A DNA stretch of 64,000 nt, taken from NCBI GenBank assembly GCA_028375605.1, contig JAONGR010000001.1, positions 1 through 64,000 of the forward strand, in the 5' to 3' direction. The notes below the pieces were generated by a model. The model was not told where the DNA came from. It was given only the letters and a program-made list of their open reading frames with translations, and did no database searches. The DNA comes from Arcobacteraceae bacterium. Lineage in GTDB: Bacteria; Campylobacterota; Campylobacteria; Campylobacterales; Arcobacteraceae. The position numbers and the translations under genes are program-made. Shown piece after piece: positions 1-8,695 of this stretch (the stretch's first letter is position 1; each line of letters opens with the position of its first letter).

Positions 1-26
1 ATAAAGAAATACCGCTTACTAAATTC

Positions 27-413
27 ATGCAACTAAAAATACAAGAATATAATGATAATAAACTAATAACTACAGCCCCATTAGATGTAAATATAAATGA
101 TAAAGGGACAGCTTTTGGTGGAAGTCTAAGTACAATTACTATTATATCTTCATGGAGTCTTTGTTGGCTTGTATCTCAAGAACTTGGATTTGATAGTAAA
201 AATATTGTTGTAATTAAAAATGAAAACAGATACTTAAAGCCTGTTACTCAAAATATTATTTGTCATACGATAAAACCACATAAAGAAGAGATACAAATTT
301 TAAAAGAAAAATTAGAAAAAAAAGGAAGTGCTTCACTCAATATCAAATCTCAGATTATTGAAAATGGTGAAGTATGTGTAGAGTTTGAAGGTGTTTATGT
401 CATCAAACTCTAA
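27..413 (+). CDS. YiiD C-terminal-type thioesterase domain protein
   Basis: Hotdog-like sequence with NDKGTAFGGSLSTI...NRYLKPV, typical of the YiiD_C thioesterase family. Confidence 0.6.
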   Translation: MQLKIQEYNDNKLITTAPLDVNINDKGTAFGGSLSTITIISSWSLCWLVSQELGFDSKNIVVIKNENRYLKPVTQNIICHTIKPHKEEIQILKEKLEKKGSASLNIKSQIIENGEVCVEFEGVYVIKL

Positions 414-419
414 TATTTA

Positions 420-845
420 TTATTGACCTCTAGCTATAAGTACACCAAAGAAAGGGATAATAAATACCAATAATAATTGCATTCTTATTAACATAATAAT
501 TACTTTTGGCATTTTAATAAACTCTTCTGTACCTTTTTTACTTTTTCGTAAAAATAGGGTAGGATAAATAGCTAGTAAAATCACAACTAAAAAGAGTGTC
601 AATTTAATATGAAAATCTTTATTACTCAAATAAAAACTTACATCTTTTCCTACTCCTAGTAACAATACTAAACCAGCAACTAAAGTTAGGACTATACTAA
701 TCCAATAAATCACATCAAGAAATACTATTTTTTTTAACTCTTGTTTTGTTATCTCAGGAGAGATTATCAAATGTTGCATAACCAATGTAGCACTTACACT
801 CATAATTCCAATAAAATGGATATATCTAAAAATTAACTCTGTCAT
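420..845 (-). CDS. Small integral membrane protein (DUF2214-like)
   Basis: Four hydrophobic segments; MTELIFRYIHFIGIMSVSATLVMQHLII. Confidence 0.5.
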   Translation of the reverse strand: MTELIFRYIHFIGIMSVSATLVMQHLIISPEITKQELKKIVFLDVIYWISIVLTLVAGLVLLLGVGKDVSFYLSNKDFHIKLTLFLVVILLAIYPTLFLRKSKKGTEEFIKMPKVIIMLIRMQLLLVFIIPFFGVLIARGQ

Positions 846-987
846 TTTTCACCTTAGTCTCTTTAAATAAAGAAATTTTTTATAACAATATCTTATTTTT
901 ACTTTTAAAACTATTGTTTTTTTGTATTAGTTATGAAATATTTTAGTACGCAATAGATATAATTCATTTTATTTATAAAGGAATATT

Positions 988-2058
988 ATGAAAAAACTAC
1001 TAAAAACAATTTTACTACTATCTACTACTATGTTACTTACTGTTCATGCATCTGAAAATAAAACAGTAAAATGGAAACTTGCCATGTCTTGGCCAAAATC
1101 ACTTACACCTATCAGTACAGTGCCATTAAGAGTTTCATCTTTAGTTAAAGAGATGACAAATGGAAAATTTATTATTAAAGTTCATGGGAAAAATACACAT
1201 AAAGCACCATTAGGAATATTGGACATGGTAAAAAACAATATTTATGAAATGGGAAATACTAGCTCTTACTATTATAAAGGTCAAGATATCGCTACAACTT
1301 TACTAACAACAGCACCTTTTGGACTTAACAATGCAGAACAATACGGTTGGTATTATTATGGAGGAGGAGAAGAACTTACCAAAAAAGTATACGATAAGTT
1401 TGGAATCGATTCTTATCCTGCTGGAAATACTGGAGTACAAATGGGAGGTTGGTTCAAAAAAGAGATAAAAAATCTAAATGATTTGCAAGGTCTCAAAATG
1501 AGAATCCCAGGTCTAGCAGGAGAGGTATTATCTAAACTTGGTGTAAATGTTACAAACATACCTGCAGGAGAATTATATACAGCGTTAGATAGAGGAACAA
1601 TTGATGCAGCAGAATTTGTCAATCCAGGTCTTGATATAAAGATGGGATTTCATAAAATTGCACCTTATTATTATACAGGATGGCAAGAACCAGCAGCTGA
1701 AATGCATTTTTTTGTAAATCAAAAAGCATTTAATAAACTTCCTCAAACATACAAAACTATTTTAAAAGTAGCAATGAAAGTTGCTACTTCAGAGATGAAT
1801 ACAGCCTATTTCAATGCTAATGTTGAGGCATGGAAACAAATGAAAACAGAATTTCCAAATATAAAAATCAAAACATTTCCAGATGAAGTATTAATAGCAA
1901 TGAAAAAATCTACAGATGAAGTGATTGCAAAGTATTCAAAAGATAGTCCCCTATTTAAAGAGATTTATAAATCACAACAAAACTATCTAAAAAAAGCTAG
2001 AGAATGGACAAAGATATCAGAATACAAATATATTACTACATCAAATAGTTTAAAATAA
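988..2058 (+). CDS. TRAP transporter substrate-binding protein (DctP family)
   Basis: Signal peptide followed by WKLAMSWPKS... and GLKMRIPGLAGEVLSKLGV, GELYTALDRGTIDAAEFVNP motifs. Confidence 0.85.
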   Translation: MKKLLKTILLLSTTMLLTVHASENKTVKWKLAMSWPKSLTPISTVPLRVSSLVKEMTNGKFIIKVHGKNTHKAPLGILDMVKNNIYEMGNTSSYYYKGQDIATTLLTTAPFGLNNAEQYGWYYYGGGEELTKKVYDKFGIDSYPAGNTGVQMGGWFKKEIKNLNDLQGLKMRIPGLAGEVLSKLGVNVTNIPAGELYTALDRGTIDAAEFVNPGLDIKMGFHKIAPYYYTGWQEPAAEMHFFVNQKAFNKLPQTYKTILKVAMKVATSEMNTAYFNANVEAWKQMKTEFPNIKIKTFPDEVLIAMKKSTDEVIAKYSKDSPLFKEIYKSQQNYLKKAREWTKISEYKYITTSNSLK

Positions 2059-2062
2059 CGTA

Positions 2063-2710
2063 ATGACTACTTGGAATAAAATTATTCAAAAAGAAAAAGA
2101 GAAAGGGTATTATAAACTTTTAAACGAGTTTATACAAAAGAGATATAAGGAAACTAAAGTTTATCCGCCAAAAGATAAAATATTTTTAGCTTTTGAGTTA
2201 ACATCTTATGAAAATTTAAAAGTTGTTATTTTAGGACAAGATCCTTATCATCAACCAAAGCAAGCTCAAGGGCTTGCTTTTTCTACACCTAGTGAGCTTA
2301 AAAATCCACCTTCAATGGTAAATATATTAAAAGAGGTACATTCTGATATAGGAAATTCTTTATGTGATGATGGTGATTTAACACCTTGGGCAAAACAAGG
2401 TGTATTACTTATCAATACAGTATTAACTGTAGAAGATAGTTCTGCTAACTCTCATAAGAAAAAAGGCTGGGAAACTTTTACTGATAATATCATTAAATAT
2501 ATTTCAGAAAATAATAAAGATGTCATCTTTATTTTATGGGGAGCACCTGCTATTAAAAAAACTAAAATCATTGATGAAACAAAACATCATATTTTAACAT
2601 CACCTCATCCTAGCCCACTTTCTTCATACCGTGGTTTTTTTGGTTGTCAGCATTTTTCAAAATCTAATGCAATTTTAAAATCACTAGGTAAAAAAGAAAT
2701 ACAGTGGTAA
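2063..2710 (+). CDS. ung: Uracil-DNA glycosylase
   Basis: VVILGQDPYHQPKQAQGLAFS and HPSPLSSYRGFFGCQHFSKSN motifs. Confidence 0.97.
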   Translation: MTTWNKIIQKEKEKGYYKLLNEFIQKRYKETKVYPPKDKIFLAFELTSYENLKVVILGQDPYHQPKQAQGLAFSTPSELKNPPSMVNILKEVHSDIGNSLCDDGDLTPWAKQGVLLINTVLTVEDSSANSHKKKGWETFTDNIIKYISENNKDVIFILWGAPAIKKTKIIDETKHHILTSPHPSPLSSYRGFFGCQHFSKSNAILKSLGKKEIQW

Positions 2711-3264
2711 ATTTTTATAACTCTATTGATTTAATATTTATTATAGCTATTATTTTATTGACAAAAATAAGTTATGAAAAAAGAATATATATCAAAATAT
2801 TTGAATATTTTAAAATATTTATGGCAATCACTTTAAGTGCTAAACTTGCAGGATATACAGCTATTTTTTTACAAAAATTTCTTATTACTAAAGCAGATAC
2901 ATATACTACACTTATTTTGATATCTTTTGTTGTAAATATTCTTATACTTTATTTTGGATGGAAATATATTTTTGCATTTTCAAATAAATTTATGCAAAAT
3001 ACAAAAGTCAGAACTTTTTTCGCAAAGATGTTTACTTTTCTCGAAGTAGTAACTATGCTTACTTTCTCTCTCTATATACTTATGCAACTTTATATAAGTA
3101 AAGCATACTTATATAAAACTATGAAAAAAAGTTATACATATCCAAAAATAGAAAAATTTTATAATAGTTTTTTAAATGATGATTTTGTAAATATGATTTT
3201 AAATTCTGATACAGGTACAAATCATAAAGAGATTATATTTAAGAGCTTTAAAAATAGTTTTTAA
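2704..3264 (+). CDS. CvpA-like membrane protein
   Basis: Hydrophobic ORF overlapping the end of ung; CvpA-like arrangement of helices. Confidence 0.4.
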   Translation: MVNFYNSIDLIFIIAIILLTKISYEKRIYIKIFEYFKIFMAITLSAKLAGYTAIFLQKFLITKADTYTTLILISFVVNILILYFGWKYIFAFSNKFMQNTKVRTFFAKMFTFLEVVTMLTFSLYILMQLYISKAYLYKTMKKSYTYPKIEKFYNSFLNDDFVNMILNSDTGTNHKEIIFKSFKNSF

Positions 3265-3433
3265 TCTTAAAGTCACCACCTTACAAGTGACTTTAAAGAC
3301 GACGTACTCAATTAAACTTTAGGGGAAAATTGATATTACGTTTTGTGGCGTATATAAATTATACTTAATAATGGTTAATTATAATTTATTTTTAATTTTA
3401 ATATTTAAATTTAATATTTATTTTATATATCTC

Positions 3434-3823
3434 TTAGAGTTGTAGGTTTCGCATAAAATTTGAAGCTATGTTTTCTGCTCGTGTTTTAAAAATAATTCCA
3501 AGTTCTGGTTCATATAAAGTATCGATCACTTGAAAAAACATCACCATCCATTCTCCAAATTTTTCTCTACTTAATGGTAAATCAAAATGTGCTCTCATTG
3601 GATTACCTTGATACTCAGTATCTTGCAAACCAATCATACACCAAAATTTTGTTAAAATTACGATATGCTCTTGCCAATGGTCATTATTAATATCATCACC
3701 TAGTTTATCTTTAAAAACTTTTGCTACTTCACCATCTTCTTTTAGAATTTTTGTATAAAATGTGATAACCATCTCATTTATGTTTTCTTTTGTTATAGTA
3801 TTGTGTTTTGTACTGAATGTCAT
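3434..3823 (-). CDS. Group III truncated hemoglobin
   Basis: ITFYTKILKE...HWQEHIVILTKFWCMIGL...GNPMRAHFDLPLSREKFGEWM pattern. Confidence 0.85.
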   Translation of the reverse strand: MTFSTKHNTITKENINEMVITFYTKILKEDGEVAKVFKDKLGDDINNDHWQEHIVILTKFWCMIGLQDTEYQGNPMRAHFDLPLSREKFGEWMVMFFQVIDTLYEPELGIIFKTRAENIASNFMRNLQL

Positions 3824-3930
3824 TGTTATTCTTTCATTTGAATTTTATAATGCCGATTATAAATGAATAAGTTTAAAACAAATTTATATGATATAATTAC
3901 TCATTAAAAAAAGTAAACTAGTGAGTAAAG

Positions 3931-4560
3931 ATGAATTTAGAAAAATTAAAAGACTTAGAATCAGAGTTTTTAGAAAGATATCCCCAAGGTTTTGAAGATG
4001 AATCCTTTTTCCCACAAATAAAAAAGTTTAATCCAGAAAAACTAGAAGAGTTTGCAAAAGAGGTACTTAAAAAAGAAAACTTTTCAAATCCAAATCTTCT
4101 TATCGAAGGTTTTTTTAAAACAATTCAAAAATCAGTTATGGTTTCGTTGTTTGACAAACTCAAATTAAAAGATGCCATTGCGTCATTAAACTCTTATGAG
4201 AAAGATATGCTTAGTATCGAAATATACGAACTATTATATGGAAATAAAAAAGAAGGATTTGAGGGATTAGTTGAATTCTTGGCTGAATATAAACTAGCAA
4301 AATGGACTATAGTAAGTGTAGCTCCATACTGTATAAATAGACATAGTGAATACTTTATCAAACCTACAACTACAAAAATGATAATCAAATATTTCGAACT
4401 TGATAATTGCATTTATAAACCAAAACCTAGCTTTGAGTTTTATGAAAACTATACTAAAGCGTTAGATAAAATGAAGTCAAATCTACATGATTCACTGACC
4501 TTTGATAATGTAGCATATACAAGCTTTTTAAAAATAGCAATTGAACTTTGTGAAGACTGA
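3931..4560 (+). CDS. Hypothetical cytosolic protein
   Basis: Open 209-aa ORF with no recognised motif. Confidence 0.6.
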   Translation: MNLEKLKDLESEFLERYPQGFEDESFFPQIKKFNPEKLEEFAKEVLKKENFSNPNLLIEGFFKTIQKSVMVSLFDKLKLKDAIASLNSYEKDMLSIEIYELLYGNKKEGFEGLVEFLAEYKLAKWTIVSVAPYCINRHSEYFIKPTTTKMIIKYFELDNCIYKPKPSFEFYENYTKALDKMKSNLHDSLTFDNVAYTSFLKIAIELCED

Positions 4561-4612
4561 TTAACACTTAATTAACAGTGACACTATATAATTAAAAAAC
4601 AAAAGGAATATT

Positions 4613-5086
4613 ATGAAAAAACTACTCACTATAGCGCTTTTCAGTGCTTCAACATTATTGGCTTCAAACATTGAAATTACAGATGCTTATGTAAGAGCAA
4701 CACCACCAGGTCTTCCTAACTCTGCTGCTTTTATGACAATAAAAAACACTACTTCTAAAAATAGAGCGGTAGTAAAAGCATCTTCAACAATTGCAAAAGC
4801 CGTAGAACTTCATACTCATGATATGAAAAATGGTGTGATGAAAATGTACCAAGTTCCTCAAATAGTAGTTCCGAAAAAAGAAACTGTTTCACTTAAACCA
4901 GGTGGATATCATGTTATGTTTATTGGGCTAAAACATCCTCTAAAATCTGGAGAAAATGTTACATTTACTTTAAAGTTTGCAAATGGAGAAACAAAAACTA
5001 TTACAGCTCCTATAAAAACTGTAATGAGTGGGATGAATCATAAAAATATGGATCATAGTAAAATGCACCATAATATGAAACACTAA
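4613..5086 (+). CDS. Periplasmic copper chaperone PCu(A)C family
   Basis: Signal peptide, DAYVRATPPGLPNSAAFMTIKN, VELHTHDMKNGVMKMYQV, GGYHVMFIGLKHPL; Met/His-rich C-terminus. Confidence 0.9.
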   Translation: MKKLLTIALFSASTLLASNIEITDAYVRATPPGLPNSAAFMTIKNTTSKNRAVVKASSTIAKAVELHTHDMKNGVMKMYQVPQIVVPKKETVSLKPGGYHVMFIGLKHPLKSGENVTFTLKFANGETKTITAPIKTVMSGMNHKNMDHSKMHHNMKH

Positions 5087-5092
5087 CTCGAA

Positions 5093-5587
5093 GTGAACTC
5101 TTCAGAAGAAAAAAAAGATGATATAAAAAGTACGATACTTGCTATTGGTATTGTACTTGTAGTAGTTGTAGGCTATTTTTTAATAGACTTCAATGCTCTG
5201 TATCAGTCATTTAAAGGTGAAGCAAAATTCATCACACAAGAAAAAAGCTGTGATTTACATAATTCAGCATGTAAAATAACAATCCAAGACGACACTACTT
5301 TTGAACTAGATATCTCACCAAAATCAATACCACTTATGGAAGAGATGAAATTTTCTATCAAAAGTAACAATCCAAACTTAGAAAACTTAAAACTCAATAT
5401 TTATGCTACAAATATGTTTATGGGTGATTTTAACCTTCCTATTAAAAATCTCGGCAATGGTAACTATGAAGCTATAGGTACATTACCTACCTGTCCTGTT
5501 GGAGATATGCAATGGAATGCAGAAATCAGAATAGAAAAAATAGATAAAACTATTGGAGCTAGATTCCAATTTAAAACGGATATATAA
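5093..5587 (+). CDS. Membrane-anchored periplasmic protein in copper/oxidase assembly operon
   Basis: Single N-terminal TM; GNYEAIGTLPTCPVGDMQWNAEIRI; lies between PCuAC and SCO1 genes. Confidence 0.55.
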   Translation: MNSSEEKKDDIKSTILAIGIVLVVVVGYFLIDFNALYQSFKGEAKFITQEKSCDLHNSACKITIQDDTTFELDISPKSIPLMEEMKFSIKSNNPNLENLKLNIYATNMFMGDFNLPIKNLGNGNYEAIGTLPTCPVGDMQWNAEIRIEKIDKTIGARFQFKTDI

Positions 5588-6160
5588 ATGAATAATTTTT
5601 TTAAAATAATTGTTAGTATTTTAGTTGCAGTGATGTTAATCATAATCATCAAACCTTATGTAGATGACTATAAAGAACAAAAAAAATACGACTTTACGGT
5701 CAATAGTATAGATGGTAAAATAACAAAAGAGAGCTTTAAAGGAAAGGCTTTAGCTGTATACTTCGGTTATACCTATTGTCCCGATGTATGCCCTACTTCA
5801 CTTAGCTCGCTAGCAGCTGCGCTAAATGAATTTCCAAAAGAAAAAACAAAAGATTTCGTAGGACTTTTTATCAGTGTCGATCCAGATAGAGATACACCTA
5901 AAAATCTTAAAGCATACGCACAATACTTTCATCCTAATTTTCAAGGAGCTACATCTACTACAACAAATATAGATGATATAACTGCTCGATATAAATCATA
6001 CTATAAAAAAATAGAGCTAGAAAACTCTGCTATGGGATACTCTGTATCACATACATCATTTATCTATCTTTTTGATAAAGAGGGTAAGTTTAAAGCAAAA
6101 GTAGATCACTTTTCAGATCCTGCAAAAATTAAAGTTAGTTTAGAAGAGATTTTACAATAA
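5588..6160 (+). CDS. SCO1/SenC family copper chaperone
   Basis: YFGYTYCPDVCPTSLSSL CxxxC motif and FISVDPDRDTP. Confidence 0.93.
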   Translation: MNNFFKIIVSILVAVMLIIIIKPYVDDYKEQKKYDFTVNSIDGKITKESFKGKALAVYFGYTYCPDVCPTSLSSLAAALNEFPKEKTKDFVGLFISVDPDRDTPKNLKAYAQYFHPNFQGATSTTTNIDDITARYKSYYKKIELENSAMGYSVSHTSFIYLFDKEGKFKAKVDHFSDPAKIKVSLEEILQ

Positions 6161-6187
6161 CTCAAATATATTAAAAAGAAATTTTAC

Positions 6188-6583
6188 CTAATATTTCTTT
6201 TTAATATTAACTACATACGATTGTCTTCCATAACCATGCTTATTACACTTTGCCTCTACTTTAACTTTTGATACATTTTTTGGGATATTTATACCACATA
6301 AACCTCTTGTAAAAGGCTGTTCATTTACATGAGGATGGGCTAATATTCTTGTAGCTAAGGTATTACCTTTCATATCTGTTACTTTCCACTCATTTGCATA
6401 ATGATCCCAGCCTGTGTCGTTGTGTCTTACTGTTACATCAAAACAATAACTACCGTTAGCTCTTTGTGATGTCTTCACTTTTATCACTTGTGCATAGTCT
6501 AATGAAATAGAGGTTTTGGAAAAATCTGTTTTTGCAAAACATGAAATGGAAATGATTAGAAATATTGAAATTAATTTAGTCAT
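6188..6583 (-). CDS. Secreted hypothetical protein
   Basis: Signal peptide then VTVRHNDTGWDHYANEWKV...RGLCGINIPKNV. Confidence 0.5.
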   Translation of the reverse strand: MTKLISIFLIISISCFAKTDFSKTSISLDYAQVIKVKTSQRANGSYCFDVTVRHNDTGWDHYANEWKVTDMKGNTLATRILAHPHVNEQPFTRGLCGINIPKNVSKVKVEAKCNKHGYGRQSYVVNIKKKY

Positions 6584-6639
6584 GATATATACTCTCTTTT
6601 TAAAATTGTTTTATTATACTTTAGTATTTCTAAAATACA

Positions 6640-7167
6640 TTAATTTATAAAGCCTATTCTTCTCGTACCCTCTTTAGCTTCACCTTGTATCTCATTCATA
6701 TTTGTTACAACTTGAACAACTTTTTGTAATAACTCTTTCGTTTTTTTATCTTCTGTTTCTAGCTTTTCTAGTCGTTTAATAATGTCAAAATATGGAACTG
6801 ATTGATTTTTCATCTTTACAAAAGTTCGCATAATTTGTTTTGTAACATCAACTGCAATACCACTTTTTAATACCGTTGCTAACATATAAACACCTTGTTC
6901 TGTAAAGGCATATGGCAATTTTCTAGTACCTCCCCAACTTGATGTCGCATTTTGCGACTTCAAGTTATCGAACTCCTCTTGCGTAAGCTGAAACATAAAA
7001 TCAATGTCAAATCGTTCTTTATTTCTTTTTACCTGTTCCATAAGTCGTCTTGTCTCAACTTGATAAAGCTCTGCCAAGTTTTTATCAATCATCACTTGTA
7101 TACCACGAATAACAAATATTTTATCATCTACTATTATATTTTCTAAAAGTTTTGAATCCTTTTCCAT
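6640..7167 (-). CDS. ORF6N domain-containing (KilA-N-associated) DNA-binding protein
   Basis: VIRGIQVMIDKNLAELYQVETRRLMEQVKRNKERF...LKSQNATSSWGGTRKLPYAFTEQGVYMLATVL. Confidence 0.88.
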   Translation of the reverse strand: MEKDSKLLENIIVDDKIFVIRGIQVMIDKNLAELYQVETRRLMEQVKRNKERFDIDFMFQLTQEEFDNLKSQNATSSWGGTRKLPYAFTEQGVYMLATVLKSGIAVDVTKQIMRTFVKMKNQSVPYFDIIKRLEKLETEDKKTKELLQKVVQVVTNMNEIQGEAKEGTRRIGFIN

Positions 7168-7259
7168 TATGATACTCCCTAGTTTTATAGAAATATCATA
7201 TCGTTAAATTTTTGATTGATTTAAAAGTATTCCAGAATGCAATTTTAGGTTATTACAAC

Positions 7260-7327
7260 ATGTGATAAGCTTTTAAACTGGTCGCATTTTGCGACTAGTT
7301 GAATTTATACTATTAAACTTATCACAT
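7260..7327. repeat. Nested inverted repeat in ORF6N upstream region
   Basis: Exact 10-bp arms ATGTGATAAG (7260-7269) and CTTATCACAT (7318-7327) flank the palindrome GTCGCATTTTGCGAC (7281-7295). Confidence 0.75.
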
Positions 7328-7349
7328 TTTGAGATAAACTCATTTATTT

Positions 7350-7622
7350 CTACGCAATCGCTTTTAGTTTTACACCAAAAGAGTTAAGTACTTTTAAAAC
7401 TGTATCAAACTTCGGGCTTGAACCTTTTGCAAATGTTTTATATAAACTCTCTCGACCAAGTCCTGTATCTTTTGAAACTTGACTCATCCCTTTAGCTTTT
7501 GCTATGTGACCTATAGCACTTAATAACTCATTCATATCACCATCTTCTAAAACTTGAGAAAGATACTCTGCAATCATCTCTTTACTATCTAAGTATTGTG
7601 ATATATCAAAATCATTTGTCAT
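7350..7622 (-). CDS. Addiction-module antidote protein, HigA/XRE-like (no partner toxin adjacent)
   Basis: SQYLDSKEMIAEYLSQVLEDGDMNELLSAIGHIAKAKGMSQVSKDTGLGRESLYKTFAKGSSPKFDTVLKVLNSFG. Confidence 0.85.
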   Translation of the reverse strand: MTNDFDISQYLDSKEMIAEYLSQVLEDGDMNELLSAIGHIAKAKGMSQVSKDTGLGRESLYKTFAKGSSPKFDTVLKVLNSFGVKLKAIA

Positions 7623-7721
7623 CTTTTAGCTCCAAGATTAAAATTTATAAATTGTATCCTATAAGATACAATTTTGTCAAGTTTAGTCCGTAATTAAGTT
7701 TAATTGAGATATTCTAGTTTA

Positions 7722-8537
7722 ATGAAATCTTTTAGTACTAACATTAAAAAAGAAAAACCCTATAAATGTATCCTTTGTAATTCCTCTAACGAATACTTTA
7801 CTACTATAGAACATATTGTTCCACATTCTTTAGGTAACAACTTTTTAACATTAGATAAAGGTTGGGTTTGTGATAAATGTAATAATATTTGTTCAGGATT
7901 TGAATCTAGAGCACTAAATAATTCTTCATTAAGTTTTCAAAAAGTGTTAATGGGACATAAAACAAAAAAAGGGAAACAACCTAAAGCAACATACAACCAT
8001 ATAGAGTGGTTTAGCGAGAAGACTAAAAAAAACAGTATATCTATTGATTTAAATAAGAAAAAATTAAATAAAAATCCATTTATCAAATATTTTGTTGAAA
8101 ATAATACAAAAGCTTTTATACAATTAGCTCACAACAAATTTGATATTGACATAAGTAAATTACTTTTAAAAATAGGTATAGAAATGACTTGTTCTTTATC
8201 CTTAAATAATTCAGATAATATAGACAATGCAAAAAAATTTATATTAAATAATGAAAATGAGTCATGGCCCTTTTTGCTTATCCAAGATAAAGGTTTTCAA
8301 ATGAAAAGTCTTTTTGGACCATCAAAATTTATTCATAGTCACGCGCTGGCTTCCAACTTTGATATTTTTATATATGAAAATCAGACTGATGAATTAATAT
8401 TCTTTTTTAGTTATGGATATTTTTTATATGCAATAAACTTATATTCTAAAAATTTAAACTGGTTAGAGGAATTAAAAAATGACAATTTCAAATTTGTGGC
8501 TTTTCCTATTGAATTTAGCAAGTTTAGCAACACATAA
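7722..8537 (+). CDS. HNH endonuclease-like protein
   Basis: CILCNSSNEYFTTIEHIVPHSLGN...WVCDKCNN zinc-finger/HNH pattern; the ATG at 7722 is preferred over the TTG-started ORF at 7704. Confidence 0.7.
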   Translation: MKSFSTNIKKEKPYKCILCNSSNEYFTTIEHIVPHSLGNNFLTLDKGWVCDKCNNICSGFESRALNNSSLSFQKVLMGHKTKKGKQPKATYNHIEWFSEKTKKNSISIDLNKKKLNKNPFIKYFVENNTKAFIQLAHNKFDIDISKLLLKIGIEMTCSLSLNNSDNIDNAKKFILNNENESWPFLLIQDKGFQMKSLFGPSKFIHSHALASNFDIFIYENQTDELIFFFSYGYFLYAINLYSKNLNWLEELKNDNFKFVAFPIEFSKFSNT

Positions 8538-8541
8538 ATTT

Positions 8542-8690
8542 TAAAAAGTTAATTTACAATGATTAGATTTCAAAAGAAATCAAGGCAGAAAGAATTTCAT
8601 TCGTAGGAGTATACTTCAGTATATGACTAGAATGAGATTCTTTCTAACGCAGAGTTATGAAGAAAGCTGATTATTTAAATCAACTTTTTC
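8542..8690. repeat. ~150-bp imperfect inverted repeat (REP/MITE-like or structured RNA)
   Basis: Outer arms AAAAAGTTAATTTACAATGATTAG / CTGATTATTTAAATCAACTTTTT; inner arms AGAAAGAATTTCATTC / GAATGAGATTCTTTCT. Confidence 0.65.
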
Positions 8691-8695
8691 ATTTT

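Noticed and set aside
1413-1622. Minus-strand ORF opposite the TRAP binding protein
   Set aside because: Antisense shadow ORF with no motif; many similar ORFs in the track (e.g. 9144-9383, 24360-24758, 33132-33473, 56082-56444) were rejected for the same reason
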